From Actibacterium ureilyticum (GTDB lineage: Bacteria; Pseudomonadota; Alphaproteobacteria; Rhodobacterales; Rhodobacteraceae), in NCBI RefSeq assembly GCF_002285435.1, contig NZ_NSBT01000018.1:310001-374000 (forward strand): 64,000 bases of DNA, in the 5' to 3' direction. Below, one piece after another: positions 43,353 through 51,931 of this stretch; the first letter of the stretch is position 1; each line of letters opens with the position of its first letter. The translations under genes and the position numbers were made by a program. Under the pieces are notes generated by a model, which was not told where the DNA came from, searched no databases, and was given only the letters and a program-made list of their open reading frames with translations.

Positions 43353-45233
43353 ATGGATACACGGCTGCTGAAACATTACGAGGAAGAGCTGGCCTTCCTG
43401 CGCGACATGGGGGGCGAGTTCGCCGAAGCCTATCCCAAGATCGCGGCGCGTCTGGGCATGGATTCGGTCGAGGTCATGGATCCTTATGTCGAACGCCTGC
43501 TCGAGGGGGTGGCGTTCCTGACCGCGCGGGTGCAGCTGGAACTGGACCTGCAATTTCCGGCGCTGACCAGCCACCTGCTGGAAATCGTCTATCCGCATTA
43601 CCTGGCGCCGACCCCGTCGATGATGGTGGCCGAGCTGCAACCCGATATGCAAAGTGCGGCGCTGAAGGACGGCTATCTGGTGAAACGCGGCACCGTGCTG
43701 CGCAGCCGCTTGGCCGAGGGGGACAACACCCCTTGCACCTTCCGCTCGGCCCATGATGTGACCATGTGGCCGATCAAGATCACCGAGGCCGAGTATCTGG
43801 ACGGCCGGGGCGAGCTGACCGCCGCCGGGGTCCCGCGCGACATCGCCGCGCGCGCCGCGATCCGGCTGCGCCTGTGCCGGCATGGCGACCAGCCGATTGC
43901 CGATCTGGCGCTGAACGATCTGACGCTGTTCCTGTCCGCGTCCGAGGGGCGCAACTGGGCGCTGCACGAATTGCTGTGCACTCAGGCCACGGGGCTGATG
44001 GGACGCTCGACCGACCGGCGCGCCGACTGGATGGTGGACCTGCCCGGCGGGCGGGTCACCCCGCGCGGCCTGTCGCGGGACGAGGCGCTGCTGCCCACGC
44101 CCCGGCAATCCTTCGACGGCTATCGCCTGTTGCAGGAATATTTCGCCATGCCCGAGCGGTTCCATTTCGTCGAACTGCAAAACCTGTCGCTGGCCATTGG
44201 CCGGGCCAAGGGGCCGGATGTCGATATCTATATCCTGCTGGCCGAGGGGAACCCCGAGATCGCCCCGGGCGTTACGCCTGACGCGTTCCGCCTGAACGCC
44301 ACGCCCGCGATCAACCTGTTCGAAAAGCGCTGCGACCGGGTGCTGATCCGTGCCTCGGACGTGGAACAGCATGTGGTGGTGGACCGTACCGCGCCGCTGG
44401 ATTTCGAGGTTTATTCGGTCAGATCGGTGCAGGGCATCAGCACCGATGGCCGCGACGACGTGACCTTTCGCGCGTTCTATTCGGAAACCGATTTTACCGC
44501 GGCCGGCGAACAGCACGCGACCTATTACGCGCAAAGCCGCAAGATGCGGCAACGCTCGGAACGCGAACGGCTCAAGGGCGTGCGCACGTCCTATCTGGGG
44601 TCCGAGCTGTACCTGTCGCTGGTCGACCGGGCGCACGCGCCCTATCGCGCGGATCTCAGCCAATTGGCGGTGACGGCGATGGTCACCAACCGCGACCTGC
44701 CGTTGTTGCTGCCCACGGGGCGCGCGGATGTGTTCCAACTGCCCGATGGCGGGCCGGTCGCGTCGGTCCGCACCCCGGTCAGCCCCACGCGCCCGCGCCC
44801 GACGTTGGCGCAGGGCGATACCGCCTGGCGGCTGATCAGCCACCTGAGCCTGAATTACCTGTCGATCACCGAAACCGGCGACGAACACGCGGGCGCTCAG
44901 GCCCTGCGCGAGCTGATCGGGATTTATGCGCCGCTGGGCGACAAGGTGATCGAAAAACAGCTTGAGGGCATCGTCGATGTCACCAGCCGCCCCATCGTGC
45001 GCCGCATGGCCGACGAGGTCCTGTCGACCGCCGTGCGCGGGCTGGAGATCCGGCTGGAATTCGACGAGAGCTTTTTCGAAGGCACCAGCGCATACCTGCT
45101 GGGCGCCGTTCTGGACACGTTTTTCCAGAAATATGTCTCGATCAACAGTTTTACCGAAACCGTATTAGTCACGCAGCAACGCGGAGAGATTGCCAGATGG
45201 CGACCCCAGAAAGGGCTGGGCCGGATCATCTGA
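43353..45233 (+). CDS. tssF: T6SS baseplate protein TssF
   Basis: 626 residues. Typical opening LLKHYEEELAFLRDMGGEFAE, then YPKIAARLG and DPYVERLLEGVAFLTARVQL, and a C-terminal FDESFFEGTSAYLLGAVLD region. Wedge component with TssG, TssE and TssK. The end overlaps the tssG start by 37 bases. Confidence 0.96.
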   Translation: MDTRLLKHYEEELAFLRDMGGEFAEAYPKIAARLGMDSVEVMDPYVERLLEGVAFLTARVQLELDLQFPALTSHLLEIVYPHYLAPTPSMMVAELQPDMQSAALKDGYLVKRGTVLRSRLAEGDNTPCTFRSAHDVTMWPIKITEAEYLDGRGELTAAGVPRDIAARAAIRLRLCRHGDQPIADLALNDLTLFLSASEGRNWALHELLCTQATGLMGRSTDRRADWMVDLPGGRVTPRGLSRDEALLPTPRQSFDGYRLLQEYFAMPERFHFVELQNLSLAIGRAKGPDVDIYILLAEGNPEIAPGVTPDAFRLNATPAINLFEKRCDRVLIRASDVEQHVVVDRTAPLDFEVYSVRSVQGISTDGRDDVTFRAFYSETDFTAAGEQHATYYAQSRKMRQRSERERLKGVRTSYLGSELYLSLVDRAHAPYRADLSQLAVTAMVTNRDLPLLLPTGRADVFQLPDGGPVASVRTPVSPTRPRPTLAQGDTAWRLISHLSLNYLSITETGDEHAGAQALRELIGIYAPLGDKVIEKQLEGIVDVTSRPIVRRMADEVLSTAVRGLEIRLEFDESFFEGTSAYLLGAVLDTFFQKYVSINSFTETVLVTQQRGEIARWRPQKGLGRII

Positions 45234-46204
45234 CGCATCTCGATCAGCTTGTCCAGCAGCCCGAAAAACAACATTTGTTTCATGCACTTCGTATTATCGA
45301 AGCGACCTATGCCGACGCGCCGCGCCTGGGGCGCAGCCACCGGCCGCGTCAGGACAAGGTGCGTCTGGGGCAAGAGGCCGAGCTGCAATTCCCGCCCTCG
45401 ACCATCCGCAGCTTCACCCCGGCCAAGGGCAAGAAGCCGGGGCGGTTGATCAACCGGTTCTTCGGGCTGTTCGGGCCGCACGGGCCGCTGCCGCTGCACC
45501 TGACGGAATATGCCCGCAACCGGGCGCGCAATTTCCGCGACACGACCTTCATGGCCTTTGCCGACATGCTGACGCATCGGGTCATGTCGCTGTTTTACCG
45601 CGCCTGGGTCTCGGGCCAGCCCGCGCCCAGCTTCGACCGTGACGACGACAACGCGGTGGATCGCAAGGTCGCGGCGATCACCGGCCTTATGGGCGCGCCG
45701 TTGCAAACCCGCGACGATTTCCCCGACCGCGCCAAACGGCATTTCGCCGGGCTGCTGGCGCAGGGGGTGAAGAATGCCGAGGGGTTGGAGGCGATCCTGT
45801 CGGCCTTTTTCGATGCGCCGGTGAAGATTGAGGAATTCGTGGGCACCTGGCTGGAGCTGGAACCCGACGACCGCTGGGCGCTGGGCGCGCCGGTGGGTCT
45901 GGGCGGGGCAACCGCCATCGGCAGCCAGGTCTGGACCCGCAACGCCAAGTTCCGCATTTGCATCGGCCCGCTGGATTACGACGATTATGTGCGGCTGTTG
46001 CCCGGCACGCCCTCGCAACAGCGGCTGTCGTCCATCGTGCGGTCCTATGTTGGCCAGGCCCTGGATTGGGAGGTCAACCTGATCCTGCGCGCCGATCAGG
46101 TACCGCCCGCGAAAATGGGCGAAAACACCCGGCTGGGCCATGTGGGCTGGATGGGCACGCGGCGCGACACGGGCGACGCCAACGATCTGTATTTGCAGGG
46201 ATAG
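45197..46204 (+). CDS. tssG: T6SS baseplate protein TssG
   Basis: 335 residues. HALRIIEATYADAPRLG at the start, then VRLGQEAELQFPPSTIR, GPLPLHLTEYARNR and LGQAL-like turns typical of the family. Works with TssF in the wedge complex. Starts inside tssF and is followed by clpV after 12 bases. Confidence 0.95.
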   Translation: MATPERAGPDHLTHLDQLVQQPEKQHLFHALRIIEATYADAPRLGRSHRPRQDKVRLGQEAELQFPPSTIRSFTPAKGKKPGRLINRFFGLFGPHGPLPLHLTEYARNRARNFRDTTFMAFADMLTHRVMSLFYRAWVSGQPAPSFDRDDDNAVDRKVAAITGLMGAPLQTRDDFPDRAKRHFAGLLAQGVKNAEGLEAILSAFFDAPVKIEEFVGTWLELEPDDRWALGAPVGLGGATAIGSQVWTRNAKFRICIGPLDYDDYVRLLPGTPSQQRLSSIVRSYVGQALDWEVNLILRADQVPPAKMGENTRLGHVGWMGTRRDTGDANDLYLQG

Positions 46205-46216
46205 GGGGGACGATCC

Positions 46217-48919
46217 ATGACGGAAATCAGCAGAGTGGCGCTTTTCGGCAAGCTGAACCCGCTGGGCTATCAGGCCATCGAAAGCGCGACCGTCTTTTGC
46301 AAGATGCGCGGCAACCCCTATGTCGAGATCGTGCATTGGCTGCATCAGATCCTGAACGCGCAAGATAGCGACCTGCATCGGATCATCGCCCATTTCGATC
46401 TGGATCCGGGCCGGATCGCCACCCAGATGACCGCGGCGCTGGACGCGCTGCCGCGCGGGGCCAGTGCGATCAGTGATCTGTCGACCCATCTGGAACACGC
46501 GATGGAACGCGCCTGGGTCTGGGGATCTTTGCTGTTCTCGTCAAACCAGGTGCGCACCGGGCATCTGCTGCTGGGGATGCTGGAAACGCCCGACCTGCAC
46601 CGGATGCTTCAGGCGATGTCGCCCGAGCTGGCCAAGGTCAAGGGCGACGCGCTGGCCGAAGGCTTCCACCAGATCACCGATGGCTCGCCCGAGGATGCAC
46701 AAGGCCCGCGTGATGGCTCGGTCACTGGTGGCGCCGAACCGGGCGCGGCTTCGGGCGCCCGCGCCCCGGCCCAGATGGGCAAGGAAGAGGCGCTGGCGCA
46801 ATTCTGCATCGACCTGACCGAACAGGCCCGCACCGGCCAGATCGACCCCATCGTCGGGCGCGATGCCGAGATCCGCCAGATCGTCGATATCCTGATGCGG
46901 CGGCGGCAGAACAACCCGATCCTGACGGGCGAGGCCGGGGTGGGCAAGACCGCCGTGGTCGAAGGCTTTGCCCTGCGCATCGCGCGTGGCGATGTGCCGC
47001 CCGCATTGCAGAACGCGCGGCTTCTGGCGCTGGATGTGGGCCTGTTGCAGGCGGGTGCGTCGATGAAGGGCGAGTTCGAAAATCGCCTGCGTGGCGTCAT
47101 TGACGAGGTGCAGGCCAGCCCGACACCGATCATCATGTTCGTCGATGAAACCCACACGCTGGTGGGCGCGGGCGGGGCCGCCGGGACGGGCGATGCCGCG
47201 AACCTGCTGAAACCCGCTTTGGCGCGCGGCACGCTGCGCACCATCGGCGCGACCACCTGGGCCGAATACAAGAAACATATCGAAAAAGACCCTGCGCTGA
47301 CCCGCCGGTTCCAGGTCGTGCAGGTCGAGGAACCCGATACCGACCGCGCCATCCGCATGATGCGCGGCATCGCGTCGATGCTGGAAAATCACCACAAGGT
47401 TCAGGTGCTGGACAGCGGGATCGAGGCTGCGGTGAAACTGTCCGCGCGGTACATCCCCGCGCGGCAATTGCCCGACAAATCGGTCAGCGTTCTGGACACC
47501 GCCTGCGCCCGCGTGGCCGTCAGCCAGCACGCGGTCCCGGCACAGGTGGACGATAGCCGCAAGCGCATCGACGCCTTCAAGATCGAGTTGCAGATCATCG
47601 ACCGGGACGAGACCGCCGGATACGACGTGGATGACCGGCGCGAAGCGGTGGGTGATGCGCTGGCTGAAGAGGAAAAGCGCCTGGAAACCCTGACCGGCCA
47701 GTGGGAGGCCGAGAAGGCGCTGGTGGCCGATATTCTGGACCTGCGCGCGCAGCTGCGCCAAGGCGGCCAGCCGGTCGAACAGACCCCCGATGCCGAAACC
47801 CCGCCCGAGGCGCTGCCGCCCGAGGATCGCGCCAAGGTCAAGGACGAGTTGCGCGCGAAGATGGGCGCGCTGGAGGCGTTGCAGGGCGAAGACCCCCTGA
47901 TCCTGCCCATCGTGGACGATCAGGCCGTGGCCAGTGTCGTGGGCGACTGGACCGGCATTCCGGTAGGTCGCATGGTGCAGGACGAGATCGCAACCGTCCT
48001 GAACCTGGAAGACCACCTGGCCAAGCGCGTGATCGGACAGGATCACGCGATGAAGATGATCGCCAAGCGCATTCAGACCAGCCGCGCGGGCCTCGACAAC
48101 CCCAACAAACCCATCGGGGTGTTCATGCTGGCGGGCACCAGCGGCGTGGGCAAGACCGAAACCGCGCTGGCATTGGCCGAGGTGCTGTATGGCGGCGAAC
48201 AGAACGTCATCACCATCAATATGTCCGAGTATCAGGAGGCCCACACCGTCAGCAGCCTGAAAGGCGCGCCGCCGGGGTATGTCGGCTATGGCGAGGGCGG
48301 CGTGCTGACCGAAGCGGTGCGGCGCAAGCCTTATTCCGTCGTTCTGCTGGACGAGGTCGAAAAGGCCCACCCGGACGTGCACGAGATCTTTTTCCAGGTC
48401 TTCGACAAGGGCGTGATGGAGGATGGCGAGGGGCGGCTGATCGACTTCAAGAATACGCTGATCCTGCTGACCTCGAACGCGGGGTCCGACCTGATCATGG
48501 ATCTGTGCGCCGATCCCGACCTGTTGCCCGAACCCGAAGGCATCGCCAAGGCGCTGCGCGAGCCGCTGCTGAAGATCTTCCCGGCGGCGCTGCTGGGGCG
48601 GTTGGTGACGATCCCGTACTATCCGCTCAGCCCCGACATGATCGGCCAGATCACGCAGCTGCAGCTGGGCCGCATCCAGAAACGCGTGCAACAGACCCAT
48701 GGCGTCCCGCTGAGCTATGACGATGCTGTGGTGGCCGAGATCGTGAACCGCTGCCAGGAGCTGGAAAGCGGCGGGCGCATGATCGACGCCATCGTCACGA
48801 ACACCATGCTGCCCGCCATCTCAGCCGAGTTCCTGACCCGCATGATGCAGGGCAAACAGATCGCCAAGGTGGGCATCGGCGTCGAAAAAGGCGCGTTTAC
48901 ATATGATTTCGGAGACTGA
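46217..48919 (+). CDS. clpV: T6SS AAA+ disassembly ATPase ClpV (TssH)
   Basis: 900 residues. N-terminal Clp repeats (about 1-165) with LEHAMERAWVWGSLL and RTGHLLLGML. First ATPase domain with Walker A ending Lys244 in GEAGVGKT and Walker B IIMFVDETHTL. A middle coiled-coil region follows, then a second ATPase domain with Lys646 in GTSGVGKT and LLDEVEKAH. It takes apart contracted TssB/TssC sheaths for reuse. Confidence 0.96.
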   Translation: MTEISRVALFGKLNPLGYQAIESATVFCKMRGNPYVEIVHWLHQILNAQDSDLHRIIAHFDLDPGRIATQMTAALDALPRGASAISDLSTHLEHAMERAWVWGSLLFSSNQVRTGHLLLGMLETPDLHRMLQAMSPELAKVKGDALAEGFHQITDGSPEDAQGPRDGSVTGGAEPGAASGARAPAQMGKEEALAQFCIDLTEQARTGQIDPIVGRDAEIRQIVDILMRRRQNNPILTGEAGVGKTAVVEGFALRIARGDVPPALQNARLLALDVGLLQAGASMKGEFENRLRGVIDEVQASPTPIIMFVDETHTLVGAGGAAGTGDAANLLKPALARGTLRTIGATTWAEYKKHIEKDPALTRRFQVVQVEEPDTDRAIRMMRGIASMLENHHKVQVLDSGIEAAVKLSARYIPARQLPDKSVSVLDTACARVAVSQHAVPAQVDDSRKRIDAFKIELQIIDRDETAGYDVDDRREAVGDALAEEEKRLETLTGQWEAEKALVADILDLRAQLRQGGQPVEQTPDAETPPEALPPEDRAKVKDELRAKMGALEALQGEDPLILPIVDDQAVASVVGDWTGIPVGRMVQDEIATVLNLEDHLAKRVIGQDHAMKMIAKRIQTSRAGLDNPNKPIGVFMLAGTSGVGKTETALALAEVLYGGEQNVITINMSEYQEAHTVSSLKGAPPGYVGYGEGGVLTEAVRRKPYSVVLLDEVEKAHPDVHEIFFQVFDKGVMEDGEGRLIDFKNTLILLTSNAGSDLIMDLCADPDLLPEPEGIAKALREPLLKIFPAALLGRLVTIPYYPLSPDMIGQITQLQLGRIQKRVQQTHGVPLSYDDAVVAEIVNRCQELESGGRMIDAIVTNTMLPAISAEFLTRMMQGKQIAKVGIGVEKGAFTYDFGD

Positions 48920-48987
48920 TCCGCCCCGCGCTCGTACAGCGGCAAAATGTGATAGGATCGAAAGTATTAGTTTGGAAAGAAGCGATT

Positions 48988-49857
48988 ATGGCGACCGATA
49001 CATTTGACGATGCAAGCGATATCTCCTTTCGGGCCAGGCTGCGCCGTTGGCTGGAACGGCCGATGGTCCAGAATTCGATCCTGGGCCTGATCATTTTCAA
49101 CGCGATCACGCTGGGTCTGGGCACCTCGGACCGGATCAATGACAGCTTCGGCGGGCTTCTGTCGGTGCTGGACCGCACCGTGCTCAGCGTCTTTGTCTGC
49201 GAGATCCTGTTGAAGCTTTACGCCTATGGGCTGCGGTTTTTCCGCAGCGCGTGGAACCTGTTTGACATGTTCGTCGTGGGCGTGGGTCTGTTGCCGCAAA
49301 CCGGCAGCCTGTCGGCGTTGCGGGGGTTGCGGGTCATCCGGGCGATGCGCCTGTTGTCGGTGGTGCCGCAGATGCGTGCGGTGGTGCAGGCGCTTCTGGA
49401 TGCGCTGCCGGGGATGGGCGCGGTGATCGTGATGCTATCCATCGTCTATTACGTCTTCGCGGTGATGGCGACGATCATGTATGGCGACGCGTTCGACGAA
49501 TGGTTCGGCACCATCGGGCGCTCGGCCTATTCGCTGTTCCAGATCATGACGCTGGAAAGCTGGTCGATGGGCATCGTGCGACCGGTGATGGAGAAATTTC
49601 CGAATGCATGGGCGTTTTTCGTGCCGTTCATCGTGATCACGGCGTTTTCGGTCCTGAACCTGTTCATCGGCCTGCTGGTCAACACCATGCAGGCCGCGGT
49701 CGAGGAAGAGGCCGAGGCCGAATTCACCCGCCTGCGCGAGCTGGTGAAGGTCGAGACCGACCAGGTCGACGCGCATGTGACCGAGCTTCAGGAAGAGCTG
49801 CGCGAGATGCGGGCAGAGCTGAAGCGGATGCTTGAACAGAAAGGGGGCGGCGCTTGA
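48988..49857 (+). CDS. Bacterial voltage-gated sodium channel (BacNaV/NavAb type) within the T6SS operon
   Basis: 289 residues from the ATG at 48988 (GGAAAG before it). Six-segment channel plan: S1 about 28-46, S2 about 57-81, S3 about 88-105, S4 about 109-131 with Arg112, Arg115, Arg118, Arg121 at every third place, S5 about 144-165, pore helix and filter T188-L-E-S-W-S193, S6 about 209-234. A C-terminal coiled coil (about 236-285) would hold the tetramer. The TLESWS filter and the following GIVRPVME stretch are close to NavAb, so Na+ selectivity is expected. It stands between clpV and the sheath-like fusion and overlaps the latter by 4 bases, thus it is embedded in the operon. No T6SS role is known to me. 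Confidence 0.9.
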   Translation: MATDTFDDASDISFRARLRRWLERPMVQNSILGLIIFNAITLGLGTSDRINDSFGGLLSVLDRTVLSVFVCEILLKLYAYGLRFFRSAWNLFDMFVVGVGLLPQTGSLSALRGLRVIRAMRLLSVVPQMRAVVQALLDALPGMGAVIVMLSIVYYVFAVMATIMYGDAFDEWFGTIGRSAYSLFQIMTLESWSMGIVRPVMEKFPNAWAFFVPFIVITAFSVLNLFIGLLVNTMQAAVEEEAEAEFTRLRELVKVETDQVDAHVTELQEELREMRAELKRMLEQKGGGA

Positions 49858-51602
49858 GCGGATCGCGGTCGCCTTTCGGACAGATCCCGGCCGGTGCGCC
49901 GGTTATCGGCCCGGCCGAGCGGGGCCGGTTTCGCATCGCGGTCTTCGGCGATTTCTCGGGGCGTGCGGTCAGTGGCCGGACCGAAGGCAGCGATGCCATC
50001 GCCACCCGCCGCGCCGCGCCGCTGGATGTCGACACGCTGGACGCGGTGATCGAAAGCTTTGCCACCACGCTGGTCCTGCCCATCGGGCGCGACGGCGACG
50101 GCGTGGCGGTGCCGCTGAACGCGTTCGACGACCTGCACCCCGATGCGCTTTATGCCAATGTCGAGATGTTCCAAAGCCTGTCGACCCTGCGGCAACGGCT
50201 GGCGACCGGGTCGCTGGCCGATGGCGCGTTGCAGGATCTGCGCGATTGGGGGGCGCGGTTCGACCGGCCCGTGACGGTGCCCAAACGGTCCGCCGGAACG
50301 GCGGTGCGCGCCGATATCCGGATCAGCGATTTTCAGGCGCTGATCGGCGGCGGGCGCCAACGCCATGCCAGCGCGGCCGACGATCTGATCGCACAGGTGG
50401 TGGGGCCCTATGTCCTGCAACGCCCCGACACGGGCGTCGACGCGATGCGCGCAACCGTGGACGAGGCGCTGGGCGGCGCGATGCGGCTGGTGCTGCATCA
50501 CCCCGATTTCCAGGCGCTTGAATCCCATTGGCGGTCGCTGGATTTCCTGGCGCGCAATATCGAAACCGACGCGGCGGTCGAACTGGTGGTGTTCGATCTG
50601 TCGGCCAGCGAACTGGCGGCGGATCTGGCGGCGGGCGATGACCTGAGCCAATCGGGCCTGTTCCGGCTGTTGATGCGCGCCTGTGGCACGACCGGCGGGT
50701 TTTCGGCCATGTTCGGGCTTTATGAATTCGAAGACACGCCACCCCACGCCGAATTGCTGGGCCGGCTGTCGCGGATCGCCGAACATGCCGGTGCGCCCTT
50801 CATCACCGCGCTTGCCAACCGGTCCATCGACGTGGCGCTGAAGGACCGGCATCCGCTGGCCAAACGCAGCTGGGATCAACTGGCGCGGCTGCCGTCGGCG
50901 CGGTATCTGGGCCTGGCCGCGCCGCGCTTCATGCTGCGCCAGCCCTATGGCCGCAATTCCGATCCGATCACGGCGTTCCGCTTTGACGAGTTTTCCCGGC
51001 GCGAGGGGTTGCGCGGGTTCCTGTGGGCGAACCCGGCGCTTCTGGTGGCGGTGCTGATGGCGCGCAGCTTTGCCGAGGACGGTCAGGCGATGCGGCTGGG
51101 CCGGGTGATGACGCTGGGCGATATTCCGTTTTACTGGGTCAATGACCGCTATGGCGATCAGGTCGCGCTGCCCTGTACCGAACGGAACCTGGCCGTGCGC
51201 GGGCTGGAGGCCGTGGCAAAGCGGCACATCATGCCGGTCTTGTGGATGAAGGGCCGCGATCAGATCCGTCTGGGCGCGTTCCAGTCGGTGGCCGGTGCGC
51301 CGCTGGCGGGCCCCTGGTCCCCCGGCGCCGCGTGGGAGGCGCAGAAGAAAACCCCAGCCCCGGCCCGCACACCGCAGGTCGAGGTTCTGATGCCGGTGGT
51401 CACCCCGCTGGACACTCCGGACGACGCCTCCGAACCCGCCCCGGAGCCGCAACAGCCCGACGCCGAAGCCCCCGCGCTGACCCCCGAGGAAGAGGACGTG
51501 CTGGATACGCTTCTGGCCAGTTTCGAGGATGAAGACGAGACCGACACCGGCTCCGACGGCGACATAGACCCGGAATTGGCCGCATTGCTGGAGGGCCTGT
51601 GA
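49854..51602 (+). CDS. TssB-TssC-like fusion, divergent sheath paralogue
   Basis: 582 residues. Residues about 25-125 look like TssB (FRIAVFGDFSGR, PLDVDTLDAVIESF, VPLNAFDDLHPDALY). Residues about 175-460 follow TssC (HHPDFQALESHWRSLDFL, ETDAAVELVVFDLS, ARYLGLAAPRFMLRQPYG, IMPVLWMKGRDQI). The last part of TssC, about 120 residues with the sheath-contact ending, is missing and replaced by a Pro-rich then very acidic tail. It is known that some T6SS loci carry extra sheath-like proteins. What this one does is unclear: baseplate or sheath initiation is an inference. Confidence 0.85.
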   Translation: MSGSRSPFGQIPAGAPVIGPAERGRFRIAVFGDFSGRAVSGRTEGSDAIATRRAAPLDVDTLDAVIESFATTLVLPIGRDGDGVAVPLNAFDDLHPDALYANVEMFQSLSTLRQRLATGSLADGALQDLRDWGARFDRPVTVPKRSAGTAVRADIRISDFQALIGGGRQRHASAADDLIAQVVGPYVLQRPDTGVDAMRATVDEALGGAMRLVLHHPDFQALESHWRSLDFLARNIETDAAVELVVFDLSASELAADLAAGDDLSQSGLFRLLMRACGTTGGFSAMFGLYEFEDTPPHAELLGRLSRIAEHAGAPFITALANRSIDVALKDRHPLAKRSWDQLARLPSARYLGLAAPRFMLRQPYGRNSDPITAFRFDEFSRREGLRGFLWANPALLVAVLMARSFAEDGQAMRLGRVMTLGDIPFYWVNDRYGDQVALPCTERNLAVRGLEAVAKRHIMPVLWMKGRDQIRLGAFQSVAGAPLAGPWSPGAAWEAQKKTPAPARTPQVEVLMPVVTPLDTPDDASEPAPEPQQPDAEAPALTPEEEDVLDTLLASFEDEDETDTGSDGDIDPELAALLEGL

Positions 51603-51898
51603 TGAATGCATTCGACGGATTGCCGGGCGGGAATGGCGGCCCGCCGATCACCCTGATCTCGATCGAACGAAAGAGCTATTATCTTTATGATGGCGAGGAA
51701 CACATCGACCAGCTTCTGCTGGCGGACGGCGATTTCCCGACGCCCGTCCGCTGCGTGCATTTCGAAAGCGTGATCGCCCTGAGACTGATGCTGGGCGAGG
51801 ATATCAACCTGACCAGCTATTGGGGCATCCACCCGCAGATCGTCGACCGGCTGCGGGCGGACGACCAGTTGTTGGAGATCGACTCCCCGCAGGGCTGA
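51602..51898 (+). CDS. Small T6SS-locus protein before vgrG
   Basis: 98 residues; its ATG overlaps the stop of the fusion gene (TGATG). Sequence includes ISIERKSYYLYDGEEHIDQLLL and VHFESVIALRLMLGEDINLTS. No known family seen. Ends 33 bases before vgrG. It may be a VgrG-loading adaptor or tip factor, judged from position only. Confidence 0.6.
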   Translation: MNAFDGLPGGNGGPPITLISIERKSYYLYDGEEHIDQLLLADGDFPTPVRCVHFESVIALRLMLGEDINLTSYWGIHPQIVDRLRADDQLLEIDSPQG

Positions 51899-51931
51899 GC
51901 CCGGCGCGGTGACGATAGAAAGTGATATGTG

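Noticed and set aside
46541-48700. A 719-codon open frame on the - strand
   Set aside because: Lies fully inside clpV on the other strand and has the His/Arg/Gln/Leu-rich makeup of a shadow frame. The same reasoning removes similar long frames opposite the papain-like gene (25085-28141), second caspase gene (28020-30614), tssE/tssF (42564-44888) and vgrG (52199-54109).
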